Positions 63,867-64,000 of a stretch of DNA of 64,000 nt are shown in pieces. The DNA lies in assembly GCF_018130465.1 (NCBI RefSeq), contig NZ_JAFCKJ010000002.1:372001-436000 (forward strand). The letters are read 5' to 3'. The position numbers and the translations under genes are program-made. The notes beneath the pieces were generated by a model. The model was not told the DNA's origin. It did no database searches and saw only the letters and a list, made by a program, of their open reading frames with translations. The DNA is from Bradyrhizobium canariense (GTDB taxonomy: Bacteria; Pseudomonadota; Alphaproteobacteria; Rhizobiales; Xanthobacteraceae). Within the stretch, counting starts at the first letter, position 1, and every line of letters starts with the position of its first letter.

Positions 63867-64000
63867 ATGACCCTTGCCGCAACAGAGCTTGCCTTCCGCG
63901 CCGCCAGCGTCGCGCTGCTGCTGGTGCTGGCGGCGTCATTGCTCGCCGATTTCCGCAATGTACTGGCGGCCCGGCTCGGCGCAGCCTTCGCGCTGGGCTC
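63867..64000 (+). CDS. N-terminus of a membrane protein, possibly AraC-type regulator (cut by window)
   Basis: The frame reads MTLAATELAFRAASVALLLV, continuing into a second hydrophobic stretch (FRNVLAARLGAAFALG) to the right edge; only 44 residues are present. The pattern resembles membrane-anchored AraC-family regulators of Bradyrhizobium, but no DNA-binding part is in view. The start ATG has no strong ribosome site. Divergent from pirin. Confidence 0.5.
   Translation, partial: MTLAATELAFRAASVALLLVLAASLLADFRNVLAARLGAAFALG

Overview
The window reads as a core chromosomal segment of a Bradyrhizobium-type alphaproteobacterium. The strongest pointers are an Irr protein of 163 residues with its haem motif at Cys29 and a second His117-119 cluster, as described for Bradyrhizobium japonicum Irr; a DivL-like cell-cycle kinase with Tyr in place of the phospho-accepting His; the alphaproteobacterial order murJ-trpS-uspA-nfuA-tsaB-rimI-fur-(HAD)-miaB-phoH-ybeY-corC-lnt-xre; and the many GC-rich palindromic intergenic repeats usual in this genus. 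I found no tRNA, rRNA, CRISPR array, insertion sequence, prophage or integrase gene. Assignments come from reading the sequence and from family knowledge; no database search was run.

Layout. 1-7000, mostly minus strand: divL (cut by the left edge), dut, coaBC, ubiB, ubiE, then mutM divergently. 7995-16925, accessory-like single genes separated by palindromic repeats: an orphan ParA ATPase, a gamma-glutamyltransferase, a periplasmic trypsin-fold protein that has lost its catalytic His, a MoeB/ThiF E1-like enzyme, an aldo/keto reductase with a divergent LysR regulator, and a 2-hydroxyacid dehydrogenase. 16929-25460: an SH3 protein, irr, then divergently fabA-fabB-fabI (unsaturated fatty acid synthesis), a GST, a GNAT, and the oxyR/katG divergent pair. 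25489-36128: the classic rimP-nusA-ylxR-infB-rbfA-truB-rpsO-pnp transcription/translation operon on the minus strand, with a recognisable promoter and an early intrinsic terminator in front of rimP and a long hairpin in the pnp leader. 36280-48881: a DUF2336 gene, trmB, an M20 peptidase, an Xre regulator, the lnt-corC-ybeY-phoH-miaB cluster (envelope lipoproteins, rRNA maturation, tRNA modification), a HAD phosphatase, fur, rimI, tsaB and nfuA. 49055-64000: uspA, trpS, murJ, a PfkB sugar/nucleoside kinase, an acyl-CoA synthetase, a beta-lactamase-fold hydrolase, a small unknown protein, a succinate-semialdehyde dehydrogenase, a SulP-STAS-cNMP transporter, purC, a pirin, and the start of a membrane-anchored protein cut by the right edge.

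How the genes work together. Two iron regulators (Irr and Fur) lie in the same window as Fe-S and peroxide functions (nfuA, miaB, katG/oxyR), but no direct operon links them. The ribosome/RNA-maturation theme runs through most of the minus-strand half (rimP to pnp, ybeY, miaB, tsaB, rimI, trmB).

The most unusual item is coaBC. The coenzyme A biosynthesis protein carries a FitA-type ribbon-helix-helix DNA-binding domain at its N-terminus, and a perfect 13-bp inverted repeat containing FitA-like TGATAGC/GCTATCA half-sites lies 13 bases upstream of its start codon. This suggests a metabolic enzyme that represses its own gene, possibly built from a captured antitoxin. Other items worth a look are a murJ C-terminus ended early by one extra base in a 15-bp tandem repeat, the rimP leader attenuator candidate, and an Irr-box-like site between irr and fabA.
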